Numbered from the stretch's first letter, positions 26,604 through 34,979 are shown. The stretch is DNA of 57,220 bases from Ruminococcus flavefaciens MA2007 (GCF_000621845.1 NZ_JHXF01000023.1:1-57220); one strand, 5' to 3'. The notes: a model not told the origin generated them from the sequence alone. Numbers and translations are program-made.

Positions 26604-27365
26604 TCACCAGCCCATTCCGTCAAGAAATTCCTGCAAGCCGTCTCTGCGCTTTTTCAGGTCGTCTGTACCGTATATTGGCATTTCATACTCGCCGACTATC
26701 GCGCCGTCTGACAGGAATATGACTCTGTTGCCGCGAAGAGCGGTTTTGATATCATGAGTAATCATTACAATGCTCTGTCCCTTGCTGTGAAGCTCGGTGA
26801 AAATATCAAGCACATCGCGGCTTGACGCCGAATTGAGACTTCCCGTAGGCTCGTCAGCAAAGAGTATCTTAGGATCGTTGATGACAGCACGGACTATGCC
26901 GACACGCTGACATTCACCGCCGGATAGCTGATTGGGATATTTTTTCCATATCTCCTCTTTTATGCCTACCTTTTTAAGAAGGTCTCCCACCTTTTTTACC
27001 AGCTCGGGGGAATTCTTCTGAGCAACAAGTGCTCCCGTCATGATATTGTCAAAGACGGTCATATTCTCTAAAAGGTATATGCTCTGGAATACGAAACCGC
27101 AGTTTTTGCGTCTGAAAACTGCAAGCTGGTCGTTGGAATACCCTGAGATATCCTCATTTCCGAAGAATACCTTTCCTAATGTGGGCTTATCCATTCCCGA
27201 GAGTGCATATAACAATGTGGATTTTCCGGAACCTGACGCGCCCATGATAACAGTGAAGTCCTTTTCTCTTATCTCGATGTCGAGATTCTTGATAACGTGC
27301 TGCTGAACGCCGCCGTTTGAAAAGGTCTTGCACAGCTTTTCGGTATGAAGTATAGAAGAACTCAT
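26604..27365 (-). CDS. ABC transporter ATP-binding protein, MacB/LolD type
   Basis: 253 residues. Walker A GASGSGKST, Q-loop, signature LSGGECQRVGIVRAV, Walker B ILFADEPTGSLN and the H-loop VMITHD are all present. The FADEPTGSL form is typical of the MacB/LolD/BceA group that works with FtsX-type permeases. Start ATG at 27365 with AAAGGAGAG upstream. It is the first gene of a five-gene operon: ATPase, permease, serine hydrolase, response regulator, kinase. Confidence 0.93.
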   Translation of the reverse strand: MSSSILHTEKLCKTFSNGGVQQHVIKNLDIEIREKDFTVIMGASGSGKSTLLYALSGMDKPTLGKVFFGNEDISGYSNDQLAVFRRKNCGFVFQSIYLLENMTVFDNIMTGALVAQKNSPELVKKVGDLLKKVGIKEEIWKKYPNQLSGGECQRVGIVRAVINDPKILFADEPTGSLNSASSRDVLDIFTELHSKGQSIVMITHDIKTALRGNRVIFLSDGAIVGEYEMPIYGTDDLKKRRDGLQEFLDGMGW

Positions 27366-27391
27366 ATTTTTCTCTCCTTTTTTGCGGCGCA

Positions 27392-27575
27392 CTATTATAA
27401 TATAATAGCTGCGTACACCGCTGATGATCTAAACAGCTCCGATGTCTGTAATTACATTATACATCACACCGTCAGAAAAGTCTTTATCATACTAATATCA
27501 ATTTCTTATCAGATTCTTAACTGTTTCTTTCCGCTTTATAAATAAAATTATACCACATATCAGAAAGCAAATCAA
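27392..27575 (-). promoter_or_regulatory. Two promoters and candidate response-regulator repeats before the ABC-hydrolase operon
   Basis: On the minus strand, P1 has TTGATT (27570-27575), a 17-bp spacer and TATAAT (27547-27552). P2 has TATAAT (27456-27461) but a poor -35 (AAGACT, 27479-27484), as expected of an activated promoter. Between them TTCTT on the plus strand starts at 27503, 27514 and 27525, exactly 11 bp apart, the spacing of OmpR-family sites. A small palindrome, CTATTATA/TATAATAG (27392-27408), precedes the ribosome site. Confidence 0.55.
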
Positions 27576-28045
27576 TTTCTATTATAACAGCTGACATTTT
27601 ATTTTAAAAATGTGGTTCGCAGGTAGATAAAGTAATATATCTTTACATATTGTGCACAAATATTTGTTAAATGTTAGGCTCCTATTTGTAACGCTAAAAT
27701 TCAGGCTGCTGTGTTTTTTGAAGCTTCGTCGAGTCACAGAATTTGCCTGTATATCGGGATTTATAAAATTTAAGTTCACATATTATACACAAAGCCTGCT
27801 TCAAATTAGCGCTAATGAATAGTTTTTTTAAGGAATATATAAAAAACATTTAAGATATATTTAAGGACTATTTAATAATTTCTGTGTTATAATCATAAAT
27901 GAACAGCAAAGCTGTGTATACGCGGTCAGAGTTTCTCAGCTGCTGTTTGGGATTATAGAGGACAGTTTCTGCAAGAATAATGGGGTATTATTTATTAATG
28001 CAGAAATATATCCGCCCATTACAATATACGAAAGGAAAAATAATT
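27576..28045. other. AT-rich intergenic region and structured 5' leader of the ligase gene
   Basis: 27576-27886 is AT-rich with no convincing ORF. A TATAAT stands at 27887-27892 without a clear -35. The leader, about 27899-28045, has two foldable parts: H1, AACAGC+AGCTG (27902-27914) with CAGCT+GCTGTT (27937-27947), and H2, TTTCTGCA (27966-27973) with TGCAGAAA (27999-28006), enclosing AATAAT-GGGGT-ATTATT. It could be a cis-regulatory RNA; no known riboswitch class was recognised. Confidence 0.45.
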
Positions 28046-29950
28046 ATGAACACACACACACACGTCAACACAAGTACAATTGTAAGAAAATTCCCTGAAT
28101 GGGCAAGGGTAGATCGCGTCATCAATGGGGTAGAGATCTACAACATGAATATTTTCGATAATATCATGACTTTCAATCAGGATAATCTGGACGGTGACGC
28201 AATTGATTACTTCGGCACAAAGATAACCTACGGAGAGCTCCCTGCACTTCGTGAAGCCTATGCAAAGGGCTTAAAGCTTGCAGGCGTCAAGGAGGGCGAC
28301 GTTGTTACTCTCTGCCTCCCCGTAAGCATTGAAAACCTTATGCTGCTTTTCGCCTGCAACCTGATAAAGGCTGTAAGCAATAACGTAAACTTTCTGTTCC
28401 TGAAAGATGATTTTCCGCTTTATACAAAGGACAAGGGTTCAGAGATAATCATTACTCTGGACGCATTTCTTCCTTATTTCACAGAGCATCTTTCAAACAG
28501 CAGCATCAAAAAGGTCATCTTGATGAGCCTTGACGATTTCCTGCCGCAGGAAAAGAAGGGAATGTTCCTTGATACTTCGGAAATGCCCGAGAAAATGCAG
28601 GAAGTTTTCGACATCAAGCAGATAACAGAGTGTCTGATGAACCTTGACAAGATAAAGGGCGTGGAATTCATACGCCTTGAAGACCTCAGACAGGCAGGCG
28701 AAAACAGTGACATAGAGCTGGACCTCGGTCCTACAGACCTTGACCGCGATATCAGCTATTTCTATACAAGCGGTACTACAAGCAAGCCTAAATGCGTTGT
28801 TTATAAGGAGTACTCGCTGAACGCATACGTTGAGATGCACGCAGGTCTCGATACACAGAATTATGTCGGAGAGCGCAATTTCCAGTGCATTCCCCTGACA
28901 CATATGACAGGCGAGCGCGTTTGCGCTATCATGCCCCTTGCAAGAGGAGGTACACTGGTTCCGAGACCTATCTATAATAAATACACATTCGCAAGGGACC
29001 TTTCCGAGACAAACTGCAACTGCGTAATGGCAACTGCAAGCTTCTATCTTACAAGCGTAAGACAGGGAGTTCTCTCCCCTACCGCACTTGAAATGCTCAG
29101 ACGTCCTGCTTCGGGCGGAGAAGCTGTAAATGTAAACTCTGTCCGCAAGATAGACAAGTGGCTCCGCGATAACGGCTGCAATGTGAGATTCTCACTGGGC
29201 GGCGGCGCAAGCGAAGAGGGCGGCGCAACTCTGGTCACATACTTCATGGACGAGGAAACAAAGACCAACGAAACAGGCAAGCCGCTTGAGCCATATGTAT
29301 ACGTAAAGCTTGTGGACGATGACGGAAATATCGTTGACGAGGACGAGGTACTGGCTAATCTTCACGCTTCAAGCCCTGCTTCGGCAGACCGTTATCTGAA
29401 CAATCCCGAGGCTACAGCAGAGCGCTGGTACTATGACGAGAACGGCATGAAATGGGGAGTTACAGGCGATATCGCTGTAAGGCACGCAGACGGCTCATAT
29501 ACTATCATGGGAAGAGCTTCCGACTCTTATGTTGATAAGAACGGCAAGCGCGTATATCTCTTTATGATAGAGAGCACTCTCGACGAGAACGATCCTATCA
29601 ATGAGTGGGAGATAAGCGCTTTCAAGAACGAGCGCGGCGGCTACGACGTTGTAGGTCAGATAATCCTTGATCCCGACGAAGCAGAGCCAAGTGCTGAGCT
29701 CGTTGAATATATCTGCAATAAATATCACCTTGACGCTGTCAAGTTCTACAAGGAATTTGAGATCGGCGAAATAACCGCTAAGAGAGACTATATCCTCCTT
29801 ACTCACGATTACAGAGGATATGTTGCACCTTGCGGAAACGGTCGTCTTTTACTTATAGATTATTCGGAAAACGGCAGTACAATAATTTTCAGAACAGGCA
29901 AAAATTTCGTAATACCAGTAACAGAAAGCTACGGCGAGGAGGAAAAGTAA
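28046..29950 (+). CDS. AMP-binding adenylate-forming ligase (acyl-CoA synthetase superfamily)
   Basis: 634 residues. Class I adenylate-forming signatures: YTSGTTSKPKCVVY (phosphate-binding loop, about 238-251), GVTGDIAVRHADGSY (the TGD motif) and GRASDSYVDKNGKRVY (hinge). The C-terminal lobe carries EITAKRDY, where the catalytic Lys would be expected, followed by an unusual tail of about 45 residues. It should activate a carboxylic acid as acyl-AMP; the acid and the acceptor (CoA, carrier protein or other) are unknown. No carrier protein gene is nearby. The start at 28046 has AAAGGAAA upstream. The stop overlaps the start of the next gene (TAATG), so ligase and secreted hydrolase are translationally coupled. 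Confidence 0.85.
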   Translation: MNTHTHVNTSTIVRKFPEWARVDRVINGVEIYNMNIFDNIMTFNQDNLDGDAIDYFGTKITYGELPALREAYAKGLKLAGVKEGDVVTLCLPVSIENLMLLFACNLIKAVSNNVNFLFLKDDFPLYTKDKGSEIIITLDAFLPYFTEHLSNSSIKKVILMSLDDFLPQEKKGMFLDTSEMPEKMQEVFDIKQITECLMNLDKIKGVEFIRLEDLRQAGENSDIELDLGPTDLDRDISYFYTSGTTSKPKCVVYKEYSLNAYVEMHAGLDTQNYVGERNFQCIPLTHMTGERVCAIMPLARGGTLVPRPIYNKYTFARDLSETNCNCVMATASFYLTSVRQGVLSPTALEMLRRPASGGEAVNVNSVRKIDKWLRDNGCNVRFSLGGGASEEGGATLVTYFMDEETKTNETGKPLEPYVYVKLVDDDGNIVDEDEVLANLHASSPASADRYLNNPEATAERWYYDENGMKWGVTGDIAVRHADGSYTIMGRASDSYVDKNGKRVYLFMIESTLDENDPINEWEISAFKNERGGYDVVGQIILDPDEAEPSAELVEYICNKYHLDAVKFYKEFEIGEITAKRDYILLTHDYRGYVAPCGNGRLLLIDYSENGSTIIFRTGKNFVIPVTESYGEEEK

Positions 29951-31866
29951 TGAAAGCATCAAGAATATTAGCTGCTCTTGTTTCAGCAGTAACATTGACA
30001 AACACAGCAGGAATGTCTGCTTTTGCAGCAAACAATGACAAAAATGCAACAAACGGCGATTACAACTATGTAGCACTCGGCGACAGTATCGCAGCAGGCT
30101 TCGGTCTTGCAGGGGGCAATATTACAGAGGATCCTGCACTTGTCATCACAGACAAGCTCCTTGCTGATCCCGTAAAGGGCGCATATCCTGCAATTTTCAC
30201 AGAATATCTTGAAAAGCTCGGCGAAGAAAAGGGCTACAATGTCAAGGGCACAAACCTTGCTTCAACAGCCTACCGTGCAGAGGATATTGAAAAGACAATA
30301 AAGAACGAAGGCTATAAGGGTGAATTCGCTTCAACAATACTTGAAATGTATCTCGGCGAGGGCGCAAGCGACGTACTTACCCCCTACCATGATTACTACA
30401 ACAAGTACCTCTCAGAAGCAGACCTTGTAAGCATTCAGCTCGGCGGAAACGATATTATCATGAGCATCGTTCCTCAGATGGTATTCAGCGAAAATCCTGT
30501 CCTCAGAGCAGCAGGTACTTCACTCATGCTCACACTGTTCGGTATGGACACAGAAATAGCTCTCGGCGGCGGTCTCCAGATAATCAACGAGAACAAGGAC
30601 AGCATAACCTCTGATGATTTCATCGAAGCCGCAAGCTTCATGTACAATGTAAGCGCAAAGGCTGACGAACTTGTTGACGATTCGGCAAGCCACGTAAAGG
30701 GCGTTGTTGAGGCAGTCAAGGGAATCAACGGCGACGCTGATATAGCTCTCGTCGGTATGTTCAATCCTTACCGTACAGCTGAGGAATCCGAGACAATGGA
30801 AGAGGATATCTTTGAGGTACTGGGAAAAATTTACGCTGCTGCTGCAAATGCTGCTGCCGAGAGCGAGGACGAGCTCACTGCAAGCGGCAAGCAGACTGCA
30901 AATTACATAAACAACCTTAATGATAAGGTCGACAAGATAACAGAAATAGAAGATATCATGGATAAGTACAACGACTCGGCAGAGCTTGAAGACGTTCTGT
31001 CAATGGTTGAAAAGTACGATGATATCACTGAGGTTCAGGAGCTTTCAGAACTTGTAGCTGTTTCCAAGAACGCTCCCGCAAAGGAAGAGCTTATGGACGT
31101 TCTTCTCAAATACGACGATATCAACGAGCTCCAGTCAGTTATTGATCTCATCAATAACTATGACGACCTTTCAGAGCTTACAGACCTTATGGAAGTTATG
31201 TCAAAGAACCGCACAGAAAGTCAGGCAACAGCTGAAAAAGCTATCGCAGCTGAGATAGCTGCTCCTATGGCTATGCAGGCAGCAGGCAAGAACGTTGATC
31301 CTCAGATGCGCCGTCTCAATGAGAAGCTCATTGAAGTCGCAGCACAAACAGGCGCAACTTATGTTGACGTTTACGGCATCTCTCCCGAGGACGACTTCGA
31401 TCCACACCCAAATGCAAACGGTCACAAGGAGATCGCTGATATCCTGTTCAATACAATGTCCGAAACTATCAATAAAAGAATGGTAGTTCCGGAGCCTGTT
31501 GAAGAGCCAGCTCCTGAGGAAACGCTTCCTGCTGAAGAGGTATCAAATTACAACTTTAGGGTTCTCGGAGATGTCAATGGCGATGATGAGGTAAATACAG
31601 ATGACGCAATGCTCATAATGTCTCACGTACTTGGTTATATACAGCTTTCAGACGCTGATCTCAGATATGCTGATATCAACGAAGACGGTGAAGTCGATTG
31701 GTACGACAGCTATGTACTTATGTTATTCACAAGTGATTACGATCCAAGATACAACTGGTACAACACCAATCCTTACACTATGGGATACTTTTATCCGACA
31801 AGACCTTACGGCAGAATGCACTCACCTTACGGAAGAATGCACGCTCCTTACGGCAGAGTAAGATAA
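29950..31866 (+). CDS. Secreted GDSL/SGNH hydrolase with dockerin and PYGRMH tail
   Basis: 638 residues. Signal peptide about 1-27. SGNH blocks: ALGDSIAAGFG (Ser46), QLGGNDI, and FDPHPNANGH (Asp/His). Between blocks III and V, about 323-418 forms a helical insert with repeats around (K/N)YDD(I/L)xEL. A type I dockerin follows (about 537-600: GDVNGDDEVNTDDAMLIMSH, ADINEDGEVDWYDSYVLMLF). The last 30 residues are aromatic and basic, ending in three PYGR(M/V) units. The fold implies an esterase or lipase on a polysaccharide ester or acyl group. It shares one nucleotide with the ligase stop, and GGAGGAAAAG is its ribosome site. Confidence 0.9.
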   Translation: MKASRILAALVSAVTLTNTAGMSAFAANNDKNATNGDYNYVALGDSIAAGFGLAGGNITEDPALVITDKLLADPVKGAYPAIFTEYLEKLGEEKGYNVKGTNLASTAYRAEDIEKTIKNEGYKGEFASTILEMYLGEGASDVLTPYHDYYNKYLSEADLVSIQLGGNDIIMSIVPQMVFSENPVLRAAGTSLMLTLFGMDTEIALGGGLQIINENKDSITSDDFIEAASFMYNVSAKADELVDDSASHVKGVVEAVKGINGDADIALVGMFNPYRTAEESETMEEDIFEVLGKIYAAAANAAAESEDELTASGKQTANYINNLNDKVDKITEIEDIMDKYNDSAELEDVLSMVEKYDDITEVQELSELVAVSKNAPAKEELMDVLLKYDDINELQSVIDLINNYDDLSELTDLMEVMSKNRTESQATAEKAIAAEIAAPMAMQAAGKNVDPQMRRLNEKLIEVAAQTGATYVDVYGISPEDDFDPHPNANGHKEIADILFNTMSETINKRMVVPEPVEEPAPEETLPAEEVSNYNFRVLGDVNGDDEVNTDDAMLIMSHVLGYIQLSDADLRYADINEDGEVDWYDSYVLMLFTSDYDPRYNWYNTNPYTMGYFYPTRPYGRMHSPYGRMHAPYGRVR

Positions 31867-31875
31867 AAACGAATT

Positions 31876-31902
31876 ATCGGGGCTTTTAGCCCCGATTTTT
31901 TT
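31876..31902 (+). terminator. Terminator of the ligase-GDSL operon
   Basis: ATCGGGGCT (31876-31884) pairs with AGCCCCGAT (31888-31896) around TTT and is followed by seven T. Confidence 0.92.
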
Positions 31903-31909
31903 GCAGTCA

Positions 31910-31938
31910 TTGTTTTTTTCAATTACTTATGATATAAT
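31910..31938 (+). promoter_or_regulatory. Promoter of the leader-peptide / MFS transcript
   Basis: TTGTTT (31910-31915), a 17-bp spacer and an extended -10 TGATATAAT with TATAAT at 31933-31938. The start would be near 31945, giving a leader of about 170 nt before the MFS gene. Confidence 0.7.
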
Positions 31939-31953
31939 AATTTTGAAATCAAA

Positions 31954-32114
31954 CTGCATACTATGCAGAATCAAACTCAAAGAGGTGAATATCATGAGAA
32001 GATGCGTTGTATACGCTCCATGCAAGGTTTGAGGGAACTGCATGGAGAATAACTTGATAATACCCTCGGACTTTGCATTTCTGACGATAAATAATATCAA
32101 AGGAGCAAAGTCAA
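31954..32114 (+). promoter_or_regulatory. Attenuator with mutually exclusive hairpins before the MFS gene
   Basis: Visible pairings: CTGCATA/TATGCAG (31954-31968); CTCCATGCA (32016-32024) with TGCATGGAG (32039-32047); ATGCAAGGTTTGAGGG (32020-32035) with CCCTCGGACTTTGCAT (32063-32078), 16 pairs including three G-U; and GACTTTGC (32069-32076) with GCAAAGTC (32105-32112), between the ribosome site AAAGGAG (32099-32105) and the ATG at 32115. The third excludes both the second and the fourth. So the state of the leader ORF should decide whether the efflux gene's start region is free. Confidence 0.72.
31994..32032 (+). CDS. 12-residue leader peptide MRRCVVYAPCKV
   Basis: A complete short ORF, ATG to TGA, with ribosome site AGAGGTG at 31981-31987. 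Its last codons and stop lie inside RNA segments that can form alternative hairpins ahead of the efflux gene. This is the layout of translational attenuation known for erm, cat and some efflux genes, where a ribosome stalled on the leader changes the fold. The peptide has none of the stalling motifs I know from erm leaders. It has two Cys six residues apart and a Pro-Cys-Lys-Val end. Confidence 0.7.
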   Translation: MRRCVVYAPCKV

Positions 32115-33392
32115 ATGAAAACTTCGATAAAGCAACTCAAAAGCTATTTATTACTATGGGGCACACAATCTCTTTCTACGCTGGGAAGCTCGATGACCGC
32201 CTATGCACTTGGACTGTGGCTGTACAAAAGCACAGGCTCGGCACTGAAAACAGCTCTGCTGACTGTATGCTCATACGCGCCCTATGTGGCAATGAGCATT
32301 TTTGCAGGAGCACTGAGCGATAAATGGAACAAAAAGCGGACAATGCTCGTATGCGACCTGTTCGCGGCATTCACAACAATAGCAGCTTTTCTGCTGGTAA
32401 AAAAAGGTTCTCTCGCGCCGTGGCATCTTTATATACTCAATGCTTTAAACGGTCTTATGAATACAGTCCAGCAGCCTGCAAGCGAAGTAGCGGCAACTCA
32501 GCTAATTCCAAAGGAATACTATCAGAAAACAGGAGCTCTGCGCTCGCTTTCCCAGTCCATGAATACTATACTGACGCCTGTACTGGCTACAATGCTGTTT
32601 GCATTCGGCGGTATATCAGCAGTTATGACTGTTGACCTTATCACCTTTTCAGCGGCGTTCATGGTACTGCTGCTGTTTATAAAGATACCTGAGCCAAAGC
32701 ACACCGAAAAGACTGATGTATCCATTATTTCTTCCGCAATGGAAGGTCTTTCATGGCTGAAGGCAAATCCGCTGATACTCAAGCTGATTTTCTTCCTTTC
32801 AGGCATAAATCTCATAGCTTCGGCATATAATGCAGCTCTGTCCCCTATGATACTCTCAAAGTCCAACGGCGGCGAGGGAGTTCTTGGCACGGTCAATTTC
32901 TGCGTCGGAGCCGCAACATTTCTGGGAACGTTCATAGCTTCGTCCACACGTCCGCCTAAAAGCCGAATAAAGGCTATCTGCCTTTCACTTTTCGTATCCA
33001 TGAGCACGGAGAATTTCATGCTGGCATTCAGTGATTCACCTGTGGTATGGTGTGCGGCGGCAGTTCTTGGCTGGCTTTTCATACCTTATATGGGAGCAAA
33101 TCTGGACGTTGTTTTCAGAAGCACTATACCTGCCGATATGCAGGGCAGAGTCTACTCATGCCGAAATACGCTGCAATTCTTCACTATCCCTGTAGGCTAT
33201 CTGTCGGGAGGCATACTTATCGACAAGGTCTTTGAGCCTTTCATGTCAGGGCAAGCCTCGGATACTCTATTTGTATCATTATTCGGCAGCGGTAAGGGTT
33301 CGGGAGCAGCTATGCTCTTTGCTATCCTCGGAGTGTCGGGCGTTGCGGTATGCGTAATTTTCAGCCTGCTTCTGAAAAAAGAAAAGGAATAA
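32115..33392 (+). CDS. MFS efflux transporter, macrolide-efflux-like
   Basis: 425 residues, about 12 membrane spans. It starts like Mef-type drug exporters (LLLWGTQSLSTLGSSMTAYA), with the MFS A-loop GALSDKWNKKRTML between spans 2 and 3 and acidic or polar residues in span 4 onward. These proteins use the proton gradient to expel small hydrophobic drugs; the substrate is unknown. Ribosome site AAAGGAG lies 9 nt before the ATG and is partly within a regulatory stem. The leader peptide and attenuator suggest induction by an agent that acts on ribosomes. Confidence 0.85.
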   Translation: MKTSIKQLKSYLLLWGTQSLSTLGSSMTAYALGLWLYKSTGSALKTALLTVCSYAPYVAMSIFAGALSDKWNKKRTMLVCDLFAAFTTIAAFLLVKKGSLAPWHLYILNALNGLMNTVQQPASEVAATQLIPKEYYQKTGALRSLSQSMNTILTPVLATMLFAFGGISAVMTVDLITFSAAFMVLLLFIKIPEPKHTEKTDVSIISSAMEGLSWLKANPLILKLIFFLSGINLIASAYNAALSPMILSKSNGGEGVLGTVNFCVGAATFLGTFIASSTRPPKSRIKAICLSLFVSMSTENFMLAFSDSPVVWCAAAVLGWLFIPYMGANLDVVFRSTIPADMQGRVYSCRNTLQFFTIPVGYLSGGILIDKVFEPFMSGQASDTLFVSLFGSGKGSGAAMLFAILGVSGVAVCVIFSLLLKKEKE

Positions 33393-33405
33393 TCTGCTAT
33401 AATAC

Positions 33406-33432
33406 AAAAAGGAGCCATAAAGGCTCCTTTTT
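33406..33432. terminator. Bidirectional terminator between the MFS and GGDEF genes
   Basis: A perfect 11-bp stem, AAAAAGGAGCC (33406-33416) with GGCTCCTTTTT (33422-33432), loop ATAAA. A/T runs on both sides suit both convergent genes. Confidence 0.92.
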
Positions 33433-33471
33433 CATTATATTTATCAGACTTTGCATCATTCTCTGAAGCGA

Positions 33472-34902
33472 TCACGTTGTTCCGTGACGCTTATCTATCG
33501 TGCCGCGTTTTTTCTCAGGGTGAAGCTCATAGTACATCTTTTTATCGACGTACATAAGCTCGTCTGCATTATGGAGAGCAAGACGTACATTCTTTACATC
33601 GCTTTCATAAGCCACACCTATAGCAAATACAACGTTTTCGTATTTTTCGGATTCCCTGCGCAGCTTATCAGCCTTGTCCTTCAATTCTTCCGCTGTGATA
33701 TCGGGCATGATAACAACAAACTCGTCACCGCCTGCGCGGAATATCTCATGTATCGCAAAAACATCACGGAGAGCATTTGCTGCGTTTTTCAGCAGCATAT
33801 CTCCTGCATTATGTCCGCCGCCGTCATTGACTGCTTTCAGACCGTTAAGGTCAGCAAACAGAACTCCCACAGACTTTTTCGATGAACTCCGAGCCAGTGC
33901 GTCAACGTAGTTGTTCATCTCATTGCGATTCATAACTCCTGTGAGCATATCAGTTGAGCTGAGAACATGAAGTCTGTCCATCATACGGTAGCTGTAAAGC
34001 TCCGAAGCAAGGATAAAGGTAGTCAGTTCAAGAGTTTCCTTTATGGTATCTGCTGCTTCAGCGCTAAAGTTGAGCGCCCAGATATAGCCTAAAAGCTCAT
34101 TTTTGAACTCAAGGGGGAACAGTACAATGGTTTTGCCGCCTGCACTTGTAATAGATTTATGCCAGAGAGGATTTCGCTCCTTGACTATTTCCATATCATG
34201 CTCGTTTTTAACGATAACACAGTTGCTTCCCGAAATAGTATCCTTCCATGAGTCAGCGATATCATAGAAAGCGTCGTCCACATAGTTTTCCATGGGCAAA
34301 AGCTTGGTATCCTCCGCAAAAGCCTCGCATAGAACCGAGCATTTGCGTTTCTCAGTATCCATAAGAAGAATACAGCAGTGCTCGGAATCGCAGAGGTCAC
34401 GTATATCTTTACAGATAGAAGCCATAGTTTCCTTGAAATCATCAGGACTTCTCAGTTTGATACAGGTCTCAAGAACAGCTGAGGCTATATCAGCGGAAAT
34501 AGTGGACATTCTTTTAGCGTCAGGCTTGAAGTTCACTTCCATGATGTACATACAGTAGCAGATATTGCCGTCATCGGGGAAAAGCGGCAAAAACGTCATA
34601 TTGAACCATACATCGAACCTTGCAGGGTGTGCATAGGCGTGAATGCATTTCTTGTTGACTGCCGCATTATAGCAGGCGTCCTCGAAATTCATGTCACGGG
34701 TTAGGTAGTTTGTGTATTCACTGTTGGGAATGAATTTCTGTGTAAGCATTGCCAGATTATCAGCAGGATGTTCAATACTGTCGATGTAAGGCTTATTTCC
34801 CGTAACAATGCGAACTTTTCCGTAATTTCCGTTTACAAGCTTCTCAACAGACACAACACAGGCTGCTGTCGGGACACTGTCAACAAATGACTGAAAATCC
34901 AT
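33472..34902 (-). CDS. Diguanylate cyclase (GGDEF) with N-terminal sensory regions
   Basis: 476 residues, soluble. The N-terminus (about 1-130) looks PAS-like, about 145-305 GAF-like, and the C-terminus (about 315-470) is a GGDEF domain with the intact catalytic motif FRAGGDEFVVIMP and LFADLNGLKAVND upstream. It should make cyclic di-GMP. The inhibitory RxxD site expected just before GGDEF reads AIHE, so product inhibition is probably absent. The gene is monocistronic; the trigger of the sensory region is unknown. Confidence 0.88.
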   Translation of the reverse strand: MDFQSFVDSVPTAACVVSVEKLVNGNYGKVRIVTGNKPYIDSIEHPADNLAMLTQKFIPNSEYTNYLTRDMNFEDACYNAAVNKKCIHAYAHPARFDVWFNMTFLPLFPDDGNICYCMYIMEVNFKPDAKRMSTISADIASAVLETCIKLRSPDDFKETMASICKDIRDLCDSEHCCILLMDTEKRKCSVLCEAFAEDTKLLPMENYVDDAFYDIADSWKDTISGSNCVIVKNEHDMEIVKERNPLWHKSITSAGGKTIVLFPLEFKNELLGYIWALNFSAEAADTIKETLELTTFILASELYSYRMMDRLHVLSSTDMLTGVMNRNEMNNYVDALARSSSKKSVGVLFADLNGLKAVNDGGGHNAGDMLLKNAANALRDVFAIHEIFRAGGDEFVVIMPDITAEELKDKADKLRRESEKYENVVFAIGVAYESDVKNVRLALHNADELMYVDKKMYYELHPEKKRGTIDKRHGTT

Positions 34903-34979
34903 AAAAGCTCCCCCTTTTTATTTTAAAATAAATCAAATAATCAGTATTTCTCTGCGTTTATAAAAAACTCTCTGAATTT

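Noticed and set aside
32042..32323. 93-codon plus-strand ORF starting MENNLIIP
   Set aside because: Its ATG lies in the arm of the attenuator hairpin without a ribosome site, and it runs into the MFS gene in another frame. A second leader is not excluded but not supported.
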